Origin: Shewanella halifaxensis HAW-EB4
Lineage (GTDB): Bacteria > Pseudomonadota > Gammaproteobacteria > Enterobacterales > Shewanellaceae
Direction of reading: 5' to 3'
NCBI RefSeq assembly: GCF_000019185.1
Contig: NC_010334.1
Span: 1,240,001 to 1,304,000 of the forward strand
Length of the DNA stretch: 64,000 nt
The first letter of the stretch is position 1; each line of letters starts with the position of its first letter. The notes beneath the pieces are model-generated. The model was given only the letters and a program-made list of their open reading frames with translations. It was not told where the DNA came from and ran no database searches. Positions 43,577 through 52,933 of the stretch are shown here, piece after piece. The position numbers and the translations under genes are program-made.

Positions 43577-44269
43577 TTAAAGTTGCTTAAGCAGAGCGAT
43601 AACCATCAATGCAGAGTGGTGGCCTGCTTTAACAATGTATTCGTCAAAATCTACAGGCGAGTCGTTGTTAGCATTGTCGGACAGAGAGCGGATAACCACA
43701 AACGGTACACCAAACTGGTGACAAACCTGAGCAATCGCTGCGCCTTCCATTTCACACGCCGCCATCGTTGGGAAGTTCTCTAGCATGGTCTTGGTGCGAA
43801 CGGGATCGCAAATAAAGCTATCGCCTGTACAGATTAAACCTTCAATGGCTTTGACTTCACCAAGGCTAGCAACCGCTTTTTGCGCCGCAGCCACAAGCTT
43901 AGCATCAGGGATAAACGCTGCAGGTTGCTGCGCCATCTGGCCAATCTCATAACCGAACGCAGTCACGTCAACATCATGGTGACGCACTTCAGATGAGATC
44001 ACGATATCGCCAATGGCAAGTTCGTCGGCGAAGCCGCCAGCAGAACCTGTGTTAATAATCACATCAGGTGCATACTTTTCGATAAGCAGCGTCGTCGCAA
44101 TGCTGGCTGTTACTTTACCAATGCCTGAACGAGTAACGATAACGTCTTTGCCCGCTAGCTGACCTGCAACAAACTCGATACCGGCGATGGTTGTAGAGCT
44201 TGGGTTTTCCATCGACTCAACTAAATGTGCAACTTCCGGCTCCATAGCGCCAATAATACCGATTTTCAT
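43577..44269 (-). CDS. mtnN: 5'-methylthioadenosine/S-adenosylhomocysteine nucleosidase
   Basis: A 230-residue hydrolase that removes adenine from MTA, SAH and 5'-deoxyadenosine, feeding methionine salvage and the activated methyl cycle. It starts KIGIIGAMEPEVAHL (catalytic Glu12 by family numbering), includes NTGSAGGFADEL, EMEGAAIAQVCHQFGVPF and RSLSDNAN, whose Asp is the catalytic acid. It lies upstream of the CbiB-like gene by 86 bases on the same strand. Confidence 0.97.
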   Translation of the reverse strand: MKIGIIGAMEPEVAHLVESMENPSSTTIAGIEFVAGQLAGKDVIVTRSGIGKVTASIATTLLIEKYAPDVIINTGSAGGFADELAIGDIVISSEVRHHDVDVTAFGYEIGQMAQQPAAFIPDAKLVAAAQKAVASLGEVKAIEGLICTGDSFICDPVRTKTMLENFPTMAACEMEGAAIAQVCHQFGVPFVVIRSLSDNANNDSPVDFDEYIVKAGHHSALMVIALLKQL

Positions 44270-44757
44270 TTAATGACCTTTTTAACTACCTGAATGAATA
44301 TGGGCGCTAATATACCACGGCACTTGGCGTTAGTGAAAAAGCCTTGAAGATAAGATGAGAAGTAAGGCTGCGGATAGATAGATGACTAAAGTCGGTGTAG
44401 TCGTGGCTGATAGCGATAACTGTGGCCATCTGTATTTAGCTCTTCTTGTGCCTAAGGGGAGTGGCTTCATGATTTTGTGATGATAAAGTTAGAACCGTCG
44501 CAAATTAATAACCTTAATTGATTCATTTATTTATTGACTCGCTTTGTGTTGACTTTGTTCTAGACTCTAATTCTAGAGCATGTATGGAGCTTCACGGGTT
44601 TAGGTTTGCAGCTAAGAGCGCAAACAGATGACGCTGTATCTGATGAGATGATTTAGTTAACGTTTTTGTTCCAGATAATTTAATTGCTAAGTGAATAAAT
44701 ATAATATGGCGATTAATTGATTCTAATAATTAAGCAGTAAACTTTAAGGGGGCTCGA
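44270..44757. other. 488-base region upstream of the diguanylate cyclase gene
   Basis: Holds the mtnN promoter (minus) and that of the GGDEF gene (plus), including an AAGGGGG ribosome-binding site before 44758. A short TCTAGA-N7-TCTAGA repeat lies at about 44561-44579. Nothing else recognised. Confidence 0.45.
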
Positions 44758-46053
44758 ATGAGCATACGCTTCAAACTCGGACTTCTTTTGTCCTTACTGT
44801 TTTTTGCTGCAATTGGTAATACTGTATTCACATTTATCCTTGAGGAGTATGGTGAGGAGAAGCTTGAATGGGTGATCCACACACATGAGGTGTTAACTGA
44901 ATCGGAACGTCTAATTGGCGCAGTTATCGATGCTGAAACGGGTCAGCGAGGCTACCTTTTAACCCAGGATTCGGCATATCTTGAGCCGTACCATATTGGC
45001 GTGTCTTCGGTGGATTCACACCTTCAAGAGCTCTTCCGATTAACTATAGATAATTTGTCACAACAGAAGCGCTTAGAAAATATAAGTGGGTTATTGACGA
45101 AAAAGTTAGCCGAGCTAAATTTAACGATTAACTTGACCCAAGAAAATACTCCCTCCTCCATATCTGAAGCCTCTAACATTGTTAAAAATAACAGTGGTAA
45201 GGACTATATGGATGCAATAAGGGATGAGCTCACTTCGTTTAATAATGAAGAGCTGGTGCTGCTAGAACAAAGGAAAGGCGCGTTTAACGAGAGTCGGGCA
45301 TATATCACCACATTGATTGGAGCTGAGATCCTGTTTTTTATTTTTTTGTCGATTATTACAGCAATGTTTGTAAAAAATAAATTCTATCAACCATTAGGCA
45401 TGATGATTGAAGCTACGGCTAAAATGGAGCGGGGCGAAAGGCAAGAAGTTTCAGATATCCTGCCAAAAGATGAGATGGGCTATTTACTCTCGCGTTTCTA
45501 TCAAATGAGTGAAACCGTATACGCTAAAGCACAGGTGTTAGATCACGAAGCTAACCATGATTATCTCACCGGATTAAAGAATCGTACAGGCTTAGATACT
45601 GGAGTTGATTACTCTATAAAGGCACTGAGTTATGGCCGAAAACTGGCAATATTTTTTATAGACCTAAATAAGTTTAAAGTGCTGAATGATACCTTAGGGC
45701 ATGATGTTGGAGATGAAATTCTCAAGGAAGCAGCGTTACGTATCAAAGAGTCGGTGAGGGTGAATGATGCTGTGTATCGCTTCGGAGGAGATGAATTTGT
45801 TGTTATTGTCAATGACATTAAGGAAGCGGATCATGCAAGAGTGATAGCCGAAAAGATGTTGGCTAAATTCGACTCGCCATTTATTTGCAGGGGCAACGTA
45901 ATCGATATATCGCTGAGTATCGGTATCTCTATTTCGCCAGAGGATTCATCACAAAGCAGTGAGTTAATCAATCGGGCCGATATCGCTATGTACGCAGTAA
46001 AACGCGATGAGAGTATAAATTATAAATTCTTTGATACTTCAATGTTAAACTGA
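44758..46053 (+). CDS. Membrane diguanylate cyclase (CHASE3-HAMP-GGDEF)
   Basis: A 431-residue protein. Helix 1 is at about 7-25, followed by a periplasmic CHASE3 sensor (about 36-178, with AVIDAETGQRGYLLTQDSAYLEPY), helix 2 at about 182-203, HAMP at about 205-257, and the catalytic domain with NHDYLTGLKNR and RFGGDEF (GGDEF at 343-347). An RxxD inhibitory site (RVND, 334-337) lies five residues before GGDEF, so product inhibition by c-di-GMP is expected. It should synthesise c-di-GMP in response to an unknown periplasmic signal. Intact active site and no EAL domain. Confidence 0.95.
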   Translation: MSIRFKLGLLLSLLFFAAIGNTVFTFILEEYGEEKLEWVIHTHEVLTESERLIGAVIDAETGQRGYLLTQDSAYLEPYHIGVSSVDSHLQELFRLTIDNLSQQKRLENISGLLTKKLAELNLTINLTQENTPSSISEASNIVKNNSGKDYMDAIRDELTSFNNEELVLLEQRKGAFNESRAYITTLIGAEILFFIFLSIITAMFVKNKFYQPLGMMIEATAKMERGERQEVSDILPKDEMGYLLSRFYQMSETVYAKAQVLDHEANHDYLTGLKNRTGLDTGVDYSIKALSYGRKLAIFFIDLNKFKVLNDTLGHDVGDEILKEAALRIKESVRVNDAVYRFGGDEFVVIVNDIKEADHARVIAEKMLAKFDSPFICRGNVIDISLSIGISISPEDSSQSSELINRADIAMYAVKRDESINYKFFDTSMLN

Positions 46054-46057
46054 GCGA

Positions 46058-46087
46058 GTGATAGTGAGGATACCTCTTCACTATCAC
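46058..46087 (+). terminator. Hairpin just after the diguanylate cyclase gene
   Basis: Perfect 10-bp arms GTGATAGTGA / TCACTATCAC with a 10-base loop, five bases after the stop. No T run follows, so this is a weak or non-canonical terminator. Confidence 0.45.
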
Positions 46088-46246
46088 CATATGTAACAGA
46101 GACGAGTCACTGTAATATTAGTAGCCAAGTGACCTAGTACGAATCGGTATTATATCAATCGGAATGATATCAATGAGCATTATCAATGGGCATTGGATAT
46201 CTTTAACCCCAAAAAATGGCCGTAACACCTGAGAATTGAGACAAAA

Positions 46247-46702
46247 ATGCAGATTCGAGTAGGGCAACTGCGCAGTGAGCAGGTGCTGATGCTATTACAA
46301 GAGCACCATGAGGATATGGCATTACACTCTCCACCAGAGAGTGTGCATGCGCTGAATGTATCTGGACTTGAGGCTGACGATGTTACCTTTTGGAGCCTTT
46401 GGTGCGAAGATGAACTGGCGGGTTGCGGCGCACTTAAACGGCTGGATAGTACTCACGGTGAAATCAAGTCGATGCGAACATCGAACAACTTTCTTCGTCA
46501 AGGCGTCGCGCAAACGCTTCTGGCGCATATTATCGCTGAGGCAAGAGCGCGAGGTTATCAAAGACTCAGCCTTGAGACTGGCTCTATGGATGCCTTTATA
46601 CCTGCTCGTAAACTCTATGAGCAGTTTGGCTTTACCGAGTGCTCACCATTTGGCGATTATAAGCAGGATCCCTACAGCAGCTTTATGAGTAAAATGCTTT
46701 AA
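46247..46702 (+). CDS. GNAT-family N-acetyltransferase
   Basis: A 151-residue cytosolic acetyltransferase. The acetyl-CoA binding loop is NNFLRQGVAQTLLAHII (the R/Q-x-x-G-x-G/A motif), preceded by strand GEIKSMRTS and followed by LSLETGSMDAFIPARKLYEQFGF, the usual C-terminal motif B. It resembles the YsnE-like subgroup. The substrate is unknown. The ribosome-binding site is weak (TTGAG). Confidence 0.88.
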   Translation: MQIRVGQLRSEQVLMLLQEHHEDMALHSPPESVHALNVSGLEADDVTFWSLWCEDELAGCGALKRLDSTHGEIKSMRTSNNFLRQGVAQTLLAHIIAEARARGYQRLSLETGSMDAFIPARKLYEQFGFTECSPFGDYKQDPYSSFMSKML

Positions 46703-46752
46703 AACTAATGTTTCAAAACTAATGTTTCAAAACTAATGTTTCAAAACTAATA
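46701..46752. repeat. Short tandem repeat, 14-bp unit, 3.7 copies
   Basis: AAAACTAATGTTTC is repeated three times exactly (46701-46742) and then partly (to 46752). It begins at the stop codon of the GNAT gene; the stop itself overlaps the first copy. Such an array could vary in copy number between strains. Confidence 0.9.
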
Positions 46753-46826
46753 GCTTACAAAGCTAATACTTACAAAAATTAAGGCCTACAAAATTAAGTT
46801 TATAACTTAAGCGAAGTGCCGTAAGG

Positions 46827-47309
46827 CTAAAGCGCTTCATCAGCTTGAATTTGCCCCACCAACAGTACGGGTGCTGCATCTAGCTCATTGGCATCCATCA
46901 TGGCGGCAATGCGCTCAACTGATGATAACAGTTGGCTCTGCTCCCACTGTTCAAGGTTTTGATAGCGTGTAATAAAGTGTTCTTGTAATGGCTTAGGCGA
47001 GCTGCTCAGTAATGCTTTACCTGCTTCACTCAGTGATAGGATTACTTTGCGTTTATCAGTTTCGCTGCGGGTTCTAACGACGAGTTCACGACTTTCTAGC
47101 CTATCAATAATTGTCGTCACTGTTGCAGGGCTAAGTGCGACCTCTTTAGCGACTTCTTTCGCTAGCGGCGTTTCAAGCTGTTCAATACTTTGCATCACCA
47201 TCAACTGCGGTCCAGTTAAGCCTGATTGCTTGTTCAGTTGGCGTGAGTGAATATCAATCGCTCGGATCACTCGGCGCAGCGAAATCAATAGCTGTTCATA
47301 TTTTTCCAT
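46827..47309 (-). CDS. MarR-family transcriptional regulator
   Basis: A 160-residue winged-helix repressor-type protein with the MarR pattern: LNKQSGLTGPQLMVMQSIEQ, then the recognition helix region VALSPATVTTIIDRLESRELVVR and the wing RTRSETDKRKVILSLSEAG. An AAGGA ribosome-binding site precedes the ATG. It lies downstream of the TorF porin and its terminator, so it has its own promoter, but its place beside the bet cluster suggests a link to osmotic genes. Target unknown. Confidence 0.92.
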   Translation of the reverse strand: MEKYEQLLISLRRVIRAIDIHSRQLNKQSGLTGPQLMVMQSIEQLETPLAKEVAKEVALSPATVTTIIDRLESRELVVRTRSETDKRKVILSLSEAGKALLSSSPKPLQEHFITRYQNLEQWEQSQLLSSVERIAAMMDANELDAAPVLLVGQIQADEAL

Positions 47310-47387
47310 CTGTATTCCTTGGTCAAAAGGCCTGTACCTGTGCCGTTAAGTTTTGAATTAATAGCTTTGCTGTTCATCGCAGCGATT

Positions 47388-47424
47388 AAAAAAGTGCGGT
47401 ATAACGATCAGCGTTATACCGCAC
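47388..47424 (-). terminator. Terminator after the TorF-type porin gene
   Basis: A perfect 13-bp stem (GTGCGGTATAACG / CGTTATACCGCAC), loop of 5, followed by six T residues on the minus strand. It ends the transporter-porin unit. Confidence 0.94.
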
Positions 47425-47476
47425 AATTTAGTTTAGCTGCAAGCTTGCACTTGTTACTCGACGGGCGTTAAACCGT

Positions 47477-48184
47477 CTAGAAGTTAAAGGTTCTTGCGAC
47501 CGATAGTACAGCGCGAGTATCGGCGGTATCTATGTCCATACTGGTATCTTCAACGGCTAGGTTAAAGTCAAAACCTTTCCAGCTCGTCATGTATTCTGCG
47601 CGGTAATGGTTATAAGCTTTATCGCCATCCCAAGACCACTTGTTCACATCTGTTGATGTTGAACGGTCAAAGCTGATGCGGATGTCATGACCTTCGGCAA
47701 TCGTAAATGTATGCGCCGCCATCATGATGTAATGACCTGCATCAACGCCGAAGTAATCCCATGTGTACCAGAAGTTAAGCTCTGTTTGACCAACAGATGA
47801 GCCATAACCAAATTTAGTGTACACCTCTGGATACTGGTATTCATCTGAGAACGAATCACCATGATAAGTGTAATAAGCGATACCCGCATCAAGCGACACG
47901 CTTTCGCTTAACTGGAAAAACATACCGCCGTAAAAATCTAGCTCTAGCCAAGTGTCATCACCTGAGCCGTAATCCACATTCGATGCCCAAGTGCCCACAT
48001 ACCAACCAGTATCGGCGGCGTAATCTAGACTTGCCTGCAGCGCGGGGCCGTTATCTGTTTGGCTTACACCGTTAAAGGTGTAATCAGAAGTGGCATTAAT
48101 CGTTGAGCTCACGTTAGCCATTGCCGTTGTTGGCAATGCGATGAGGCCCAGTAGCGCAAGATTTTTAATTGTTGTTTTCATCAT
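47477..48184 (-). CDS. TorF-family putative porin
   Basis: A 235-residue outer-membrane protein with a signal peptide ending TTAMA. The mature part is a beta-barrel with aromatic-rich strands (SDYTFNGVSQTDNGPALQASLDY) and a C-terminal Phe (VARTFNF). The sequence INATSDYTFNGVSQT is typical of the TorF family of putative porins. It lies 16 bases after the transporter gene, so it may supply choline or betaine passage across the outer membrane; inference from context. Confidence 0.88.
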   Translation of the reverse strand: MMKTTIKNLALLGLIALPTTAMANVSSTINATSDYTFNGVSQTDNGPALQASLDYAADTGWYVGTWASNVDYGSGDDTWLELDFYGGMFFQLSESVSLDAGIAYYTYHGDSFSDEYQYPEVYTKFGYGSSVGQTELNFWYTWDYFGVDAGHYIMMAAHTFTIAEGHDIRISFDRSTSTDVNKWSWDGDKAYNHYRAEYMTSWKGFDFNLAVEDTSMDIDTADTRAVLSVARTFNF

Positions 48185-48199
48185 TTTCCTTTCTTCTTT

Positions 48200-49417
48200 T
48201 TAGTTAGCTAATTCAATTTTGCTAAAGTCGATTTTGTTTTCTGTTGGTGAGTGCTCAATCGCGGCCACTTTCTTATATTTAGTCGCTAAGATGTAACCGA
48301 AGCAGCCTAAGATGAGGCCGATAGCCAGTGCGCCAACCCACTGGATCTCTAAGAAATTCAGCTGGAACAGCAGGGTGAGACCACTCATTAAGGCGAGGTT
48401 ACCAATGATGTATTTAGTCTTGCCGAAGCGCTCAACGGTTAGGTTTAGGTTGTCGGTATAGAGACGAATTAACGAGTCGAGCGAGTTAACCACGAAGGTA
48501 ACGCCTACCATCACCATCGCGAGGTTATAGAAGCCTGTAGTGGCGATTTCATTTGCGCTGTAGTAGTACAGTACCGTAAACCACACGGCGATAGGCAAGG
48601 ACGGAAATACCATCATGGCAATCAGTACTTGATAGGTCTTCATACCGCCCACAAAGCGTGAAGTGAACTGACCAATCATGATGCTCCAAGCGAACCACCA
48701 AAATAGGTAAAACTCATGGTAATCATTCATCGGCAGGACGAAGTGATGGATATTGCCAAAGTAATCACCGATCAGGGAGAAGGTGTTAACGAACTCACCC
48801 ATACCTGACTCTTTTGACATAAATGCGCCAGCCCACATCAACACGATTAAGCCTAGGAATAACCAAGTGCTAGCTAAGCTCAGAATGCGCACATAACGGA
48901 TGCTAGTACTTGAGTACACGGCAGCGGCGATAATCACGAACACAATTAGGTAGAAGCTGCTCACCACTGACTCGCCATCACCCATCTCTGGCAGGTACCA
49001 AGGTAAGTTGGTCAATAGCAGATAAGCGGTGAAGGCACAGGTGCCGATAATCACTAAGTTATTAATGAACTTAATGACTGGGATCTCGAAGAACTTGACC
49101 CTAGGCTCTATCACACAAAAATAGAAGCAGGTTAAGAAGTAAAATGCCCAGATTAAAAATGCCCAGAAACCAAACTCAATCGCTAATGGATTAGTAAAGC
49201 CATACTCGGGGCTCGCGCTTAAGTCTGCGTAACCAGCAAACTCGGTTAGTGGGAACATGATTAAACCCACATCCAAACCTGAGGTAAACAGGATGGCGAT
49301 AAAGGTAAAGGTGCGCACCGGTGTGACGCCTACACACTTGACGTTACCCCAGCGGTAGATCACGAAGGCGATGGCGGCGAACGTAAATAATATTCCTATA
49401 GTCAGCCAAGTGGTCAT
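48200..49417 (-). CDS. Short, divergent BCCT-family transporter, probably choline
   Basis: A 405-residue protein with about ten to eleven helices. The segment FYLFWWFAWSIMIGQFTSRF aligns with the BCCT signature of paired Trp residues (YWAWWISWSPFVGMFIAR), and GLDVGLIMFPLTEF with GIGIGLMFFGVAEP, so it is a BCCT relative, shorter than the usual 500-700 residues. It lies in a choline-oxidation cluster, so choline uptake is the likely role. The ATG at 49417 has TAGGAG upstream; a start at 49447 would add ten residues. Followed closely by the TorF porin. Confidence 0.82.
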   Translation of the reverse strand: MTTWLTIGILFTFAAIAFVIYRWGNVKCVGVTPVRTFTFIAILFTSGLDVGLIMFPLTEFAGYADLSASPEYGFTNPLAIEFGFWAFLIWAFYFLTCFYFCVIEPRVKFFEIPVIKFINNLVIIGTCAFTAYLLLTNLPWYLPEMGDGESVVSSFYLIVFVIIAAAVYSSTSIRYVRILSLASTWLFLGLIVLMWAGAFMSKESGMGEFVNTFSLIGDYFGNIHHFVLPMNDYHEFYLFWWFAWSIMIGQFTSRFVGGMKTYQVLIAMMVFPSLPIAVWFTVLYYYSANEIATTGFYNLAMVMVGVTFVVNSLDSLIRLYTDNLNLTVERFGKTKYIIGNLALMSGLTLLFQLNFLEIQWVGALAIGLILGCFGYILATKYKKVAAIEHSPTENKIDFSKIELAN

Positions 49418-49762
49418 AGTTGAGCTCCTAGCGTATTCTGAGTACAAACCTTTTTATTAAAAAGCATGCTTTTAGTCCTTGTTTTTATTTTAGTTATGCC
49501 CGCTTGCAGTCAAATTTTGGCCGCAAAAATCCCTCAAGCCTTAATTGCCGCTTTAACGACAGTTAAGGTTTGATAAATTAAACGTGGCGGTTAATGCCAT
49601 TTAGCCGCTAAGGCTTAGGCTGACAGGGCCTATACATAAACAGTTTGAAGAGGCAGCAGAAGGAATGCCGAACATCTTCACCTCGTTTGTGGAGGGGCTT
49701 GGCTTAGCCCATGTACAGCACTAGTGCACTAATGCGTTTGTGCATGAGCTAAGCCGAAGCAT
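49418..49762. other. Gap between betA and the transporter gene
   Basis: 345 bases between co-directional genes, with the transporter's ribosome-binding site at one end and a large inverted repeat (49701-49755) close to the betA stop at the other. The rest shows nothing coding. Confidence 0.5.
49701..49755. repeat. Large inverted repeat after betA
   Basis: Arms GGCTTAGCCCATGTACA and TGTGCATGAGCTAAGCC (nearly complementary) enclose a loop containing the palindrome GCACTAGTGC (49718-49727). It starts eight bases after the betA stop codon on the minus strand. No T run. It could pause or end betIBA transcription before the transporter gene, or be a REP-like element. Confidence 0.6.
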
Positions 49763-51460
49763 TTATCTTGCTGGTGGCCTTTGCCTTTGCTGCTGTTGCC
49801 AATCTTGGCTAATGACCACTTCTGCAGTGCTTGGCGCGAGTGGCGTGTTACCTAAGATTAAGTCGGCGGCACGCTCGGCTAACATGATGGTCGGTGAATT
49901 CAGGTTGCCATTTGGAATCGTCGGAAAAATAGAGGAGTCAACTACTCTAAGCCCTTGTATTCCATGAACTCGTGTTTCTGAGTCGACAACCGCCATCTCG
50001 TCCTCGCCCATCTTGCATGTGCAAGAGGGGTGGTAGGCGCTCTCGACCGTGCTTCTTACAAAGCTATCTATCTGCTGATCGGTTTGTACTGCTGTGCCGG
50101 GCTGGATCTCTTCACCGCGGTACTCATCCAGAGCGGGTTGATTGATGATTTCACGGGTTAAGCGAACGCAGGCACGGAAGCCTTCGATATCATCCTGATG
50201 AGATAGGTAGTTAAACAAAATACTTGGGGCGACTTTGGGATCGTTTGAAACCACTTTTACACTGCCGCGACTCTTAGGTTTGTTGTGGCCAATGTGTACT
50301 TGGAAACCATGGCCTGCAAAGGCCTCTTTGCCGTCATATCGCATCGCTGCAGGTAAAAAATGGTATTGCAGATCGGGCCATTCGAGACCCGCTTTTGAGC
50401 GGATAAAGCCGCAAGACTCGAAATGGTTGGTGGCGCCGAGCCCTGATCTGTTTAAGATCCAGCGAGTACCAATAAACAGCTTATTGAGTGGGTCGAGTTT
50501 ACCGTTGAGCGATATTGGCTTAAGGCACTTAAACTGGAAGTAAAACTCGAGGTGATCTTGCAGGTTTTCACCGACACCAGGCAGCTCATGTACTTGCTCG
50601 ATGCCAGCCTTGGCTAAGGTATCGCTGGCGCCAATACCTGAGAGCTGTAGGATATGCGGCGAGCCGATTGAACCTGCAGACAGTATCACCTCTTTGCTGG
50701 CGTTAGCTTCACGCATTTTTCCTTTACGCTCAAAGCGTACTCCCACGACTTTGTTGGCTTCACCAGGTTTACTTGAAAACAGCACCCTGTGCACCTGAGC
50801 GTGGGTGATCACGGTGAGGTTTTCACGCTGCATTGCTGGTCTTAGGTAGGCGTTAGCCGTTGACCAACGCACGCCATTTTTAACCGTCATATGCATAGGG
50901 CCAAAGCCCTCTTGCTGAGCACCGTTATAGTCGTCAGTGGCGAGGTAACCAGCATCAACACCCGCGGCGACAAAGGCTTTATACAACGGGTTTTTCATCT
51001 CGTTACCGTTGTTGACCCCAAGTGGGCCATCGTTACCGCGATAATCATCCTCGCCAAATGCCCAGTCTTCGGCTTTCTTAAAGTAAGGTAGGCAGTGGGC
51101 GTAATCCCAGTTTTTTGCACCGTGCTCTTGCCACTCATCAAAATCACGAGCGTGGCCGCGCACATATACCATGCCATTAATCGATGATGAGCCGCCCAAT
51201 ACTTTGCCGCGTGGACAGTGCATACGGCGGTTGTCTAGATAGGGCTCTGCATCGGTTTCAAATTGCCAAGCGTACTTCTTAGTATTCATCGGGATTGATA
51301 GCGCGGTAGGCATCTGAATAAAGATGCTCCTGTCGCTGCCGCCAGTTTCCAGCAGCAGTACGCGGTTATTCGAGTCGGCTGATAAACGGTTAGCTAACAC
51401 GCAACCAGCGCTACCAGCGCCAACGATAATATAGTCGTATTGTGGATTGGTTATGGTCAT
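49763..51460 (-). CDS. betA: Choline dehydrogenase BetA
   Basis: A 565-residue FAD-dependent GMC oxidoreductase oxidising choline to betaine aldehyde at the membrane. The N-terminal FAD-binding motif is YDYIIVGAGSAGCVLANRLS, then GKVLGGSSSINGMVYVRGH (GMC signature 1) and GSIGSPHILQLSGIG (signature 2); catalytic His lies in SAYHPSCTCKMG. The C-terminal tail is Gln/Arg-rich. AGGAG precedes the ATG, nine bases after betB. Confidence 0.97.
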   Translation of the reverse strand: MTITNPQYDYIIVGAGSAGCVLANRLSADSNNRVLLLETGGSDRSIFIQMPTALSIPMNTKKYAWQFETDAEPYLDNRRMHCPRGKVLGGSSSINGMVYVRGHARDFDEWQEHGAKNWDYAHCLPYFKKAEDWAFGEDDYRGNDGPLGVNNGNEMKNPLYKAFVAAGVDAGYLATDDYNGAQQEGFGPMHMTVKNGVRWSTANAYLRPAMQRENLTVITHAQVHRVLFSSKPGEANKVVGVRFERKGKMREANASKEVILSAGSIGSPHILQLSGIGASDTLAKAGIEQVHELPGVGENLQDHLEFYFQFKCLKPISLNGKLDPLNKLFIGTRWILNRSGLGATNHFESCGFIRSKAGLEWPDLQYHFLPAAMRYDGKEAFAGHGFQVHIGHNKPKSRGSVKVVSNDPKVAPSILFNYLSHQDDIEGFRACVRLTREIINQPALDEYRGEEIQPGTAVQTDQQIDSFVRSTVESAYHPSCTCKMGEDEMAVVDSETRVHGIQGLRVVDSSIFPTIPNGNLNSPTIMLAERAADLILGNTPLAPSTAEVVISQDWQQQQRQRPPAR

Positions 51461-51469
51461 GTCTGCTCC

Positions 51470-52933
51470 TTAAAATGGACTTTCAAGAGGCTGCATACCC
51501 ACGTATACGGCTTTGATTTGGGTGTAAGCTTTTAGGGTCTCGCTGCCGTTTTCGCGGCCAATCCCTGACATCTTGTAACCACCTACTGGCATCTCGGCGG
51601 GTGAGGCGCCATAGGCGTTGATCCAGCAAATGCCCGCTTGCATCTGATGAATAACGCGATGGGCACGAGTAATGTCTTGAGTAAACACGCCTGCCGCTAA
51701 ACCTAAACGGGTATCGTTAGCGCGGCTAACCACTTCCTCTTCATCATTGAAGGGCAGTACAGACATCACTGGGCCGAAGATCTCCTCTTTGCTCAGAGTC
51801 ATCTCGTCGGTGCAGTTGCCAAAGATGGTGGGTGCGACAAAATAACCATTAGGACTATTTTCAGGGGTTAATGCATGGCCGCCAGCGAGTAGCTCGGCGC
51901 CCTCTTGCTTACCTATCTCTATATAGCTCAGAACCTTGTCTTGGTGAGCCTTTGAGATAAGCGCGCCAAAATTGGTTTCAGGATCCATTGGATCGCCACA
52001 GACGATATTGTTTTTAGTGCGAGTCAGTAGCTTTGCGATAAATTGCGAGTAAATATCTTTTTGCACGAATACGCGGGTAGCGTTAGTGCAGATCTCACCT
52101 TGGGTGTAGAAGTTACCTAACATGGCTGCTGAAACGGCATTGTCGATATCGGCATCATTGAAGATGATAAGCGGCGATTTCCCCCCTAGCTCCATGGTGA
52201 CCTCTTTGAGCGAGCTTGCCGCTGCAGCCATCACTTTCTTGCCTGTACCGACTTCACCAGTGAATGAGACTTTAACAATCTCATCATTATTGGTCAGCCA
52301 AGCGCCAACACGACCATCGCCTTGAACGACGTTAAACACACCATTAGGTACTCCAGCCTCGGTAAAGATCTCAGCCAGTTTTAGTGCACCGAGGGGCGTT
52401 TCCTCTGATGGCTTAAAGATCATCACGTTACCGCAGGCGAGTGCCGGTGCGGATTTCCAACAAGCGATTTGAAGCGGGTAGTTCCATGCGCCAATACCGG
52501 CGCAAATACCCAGAGGTTCACGGCGAGTGTAATAAAAGTCATCGCCTACGGTCTGTTGATTACCTTCGATACTGGGCGCTAGGCCTGCAAAGAACTCGAT
52601 AGAGTCGGCGCCTGTGACAACGTCGACCACTGAGGCTTCTTGCCAAGGCTTTCCTGTGTCTTGTACTTCAATGGCGGCTAACTCATCGTTGCGCTCACGC
52701 AGCAGCGCAACGGCCTTAAGTAGAATGCGGCTTCGCTCTATGGCGGGCATTTTCGACCAGATCTCGAAACCGACTTTAGCGCTTTCAATGGCGGCTTGTA
52801 GGATCTTATCATCGGCGACTTCGACTAAATAGCTCACCTCTCCATTGGCTGGATTGATGACCTCGAAGGTTTCGCCAGTGGAATTGTTGAGTGCTTTGCC
52901 GTGGATATAATTGGGGTAAACGACTAGTGACAT
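51470..52933 (-). CDS. betB: Betaine aldehyde dehydrogenase BetB
   Basis: A 487-residue NAD(P)-dependent aldehyde dehydrogenase that makes glycine betaine, an osmoprotectant. Signature segments: MELGGKSPLIIF (catalytic Glu), FYTQGEICTNATRVFV (catalytic Cys) and GAWNYPLQIACWK near the nucleotide site. A GGAGAAAACC ribosome-binding site precedes the ATG. Its 5' end overlaps betI by ten bases. Confidence 0.97.
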   Translation of the reverse strand: MSLVVYPNYIHGKALNNSTGETFEVINPANGEVSYLVEVADDKILQAAIESAKVGFEIWSKMPAIERSRILLKAVALLRERNDELAAIEVQDTGKPWQEASVVDVVTGADSIEFFAGLAPSIEGNQQTVGDDFYYTRREPLGICAGIGAWNYPLQIACWKSAPALACGNVMIFKPSEETPLGALKLAEIFTEAGVPNGVFNVVQGDGRVGAWLTNNDEIVKVSFTGEVGTGKKVMAAAASSLKEVTMELGGKSPLIIFNDADIDNAVSAAMLGNFYTQGEICTNATRVFVQKDIYSQFIAKLLTRTKNNIVCGDPMDPETNFGALISKAHQDKVLSYIEIGKQEGAELLAGGHALTPENSPNGYFVAPTIFGNCTDEMTLSKEEIFGPVMSVLPFNDEEEVVSRANDTRLGLAAGVFTQDITRAHRVIHQMQAGICWINAYGASPAEMPVGGYKMSGIGRENGSETLKAYTQIKAVYVGMQPLESPF

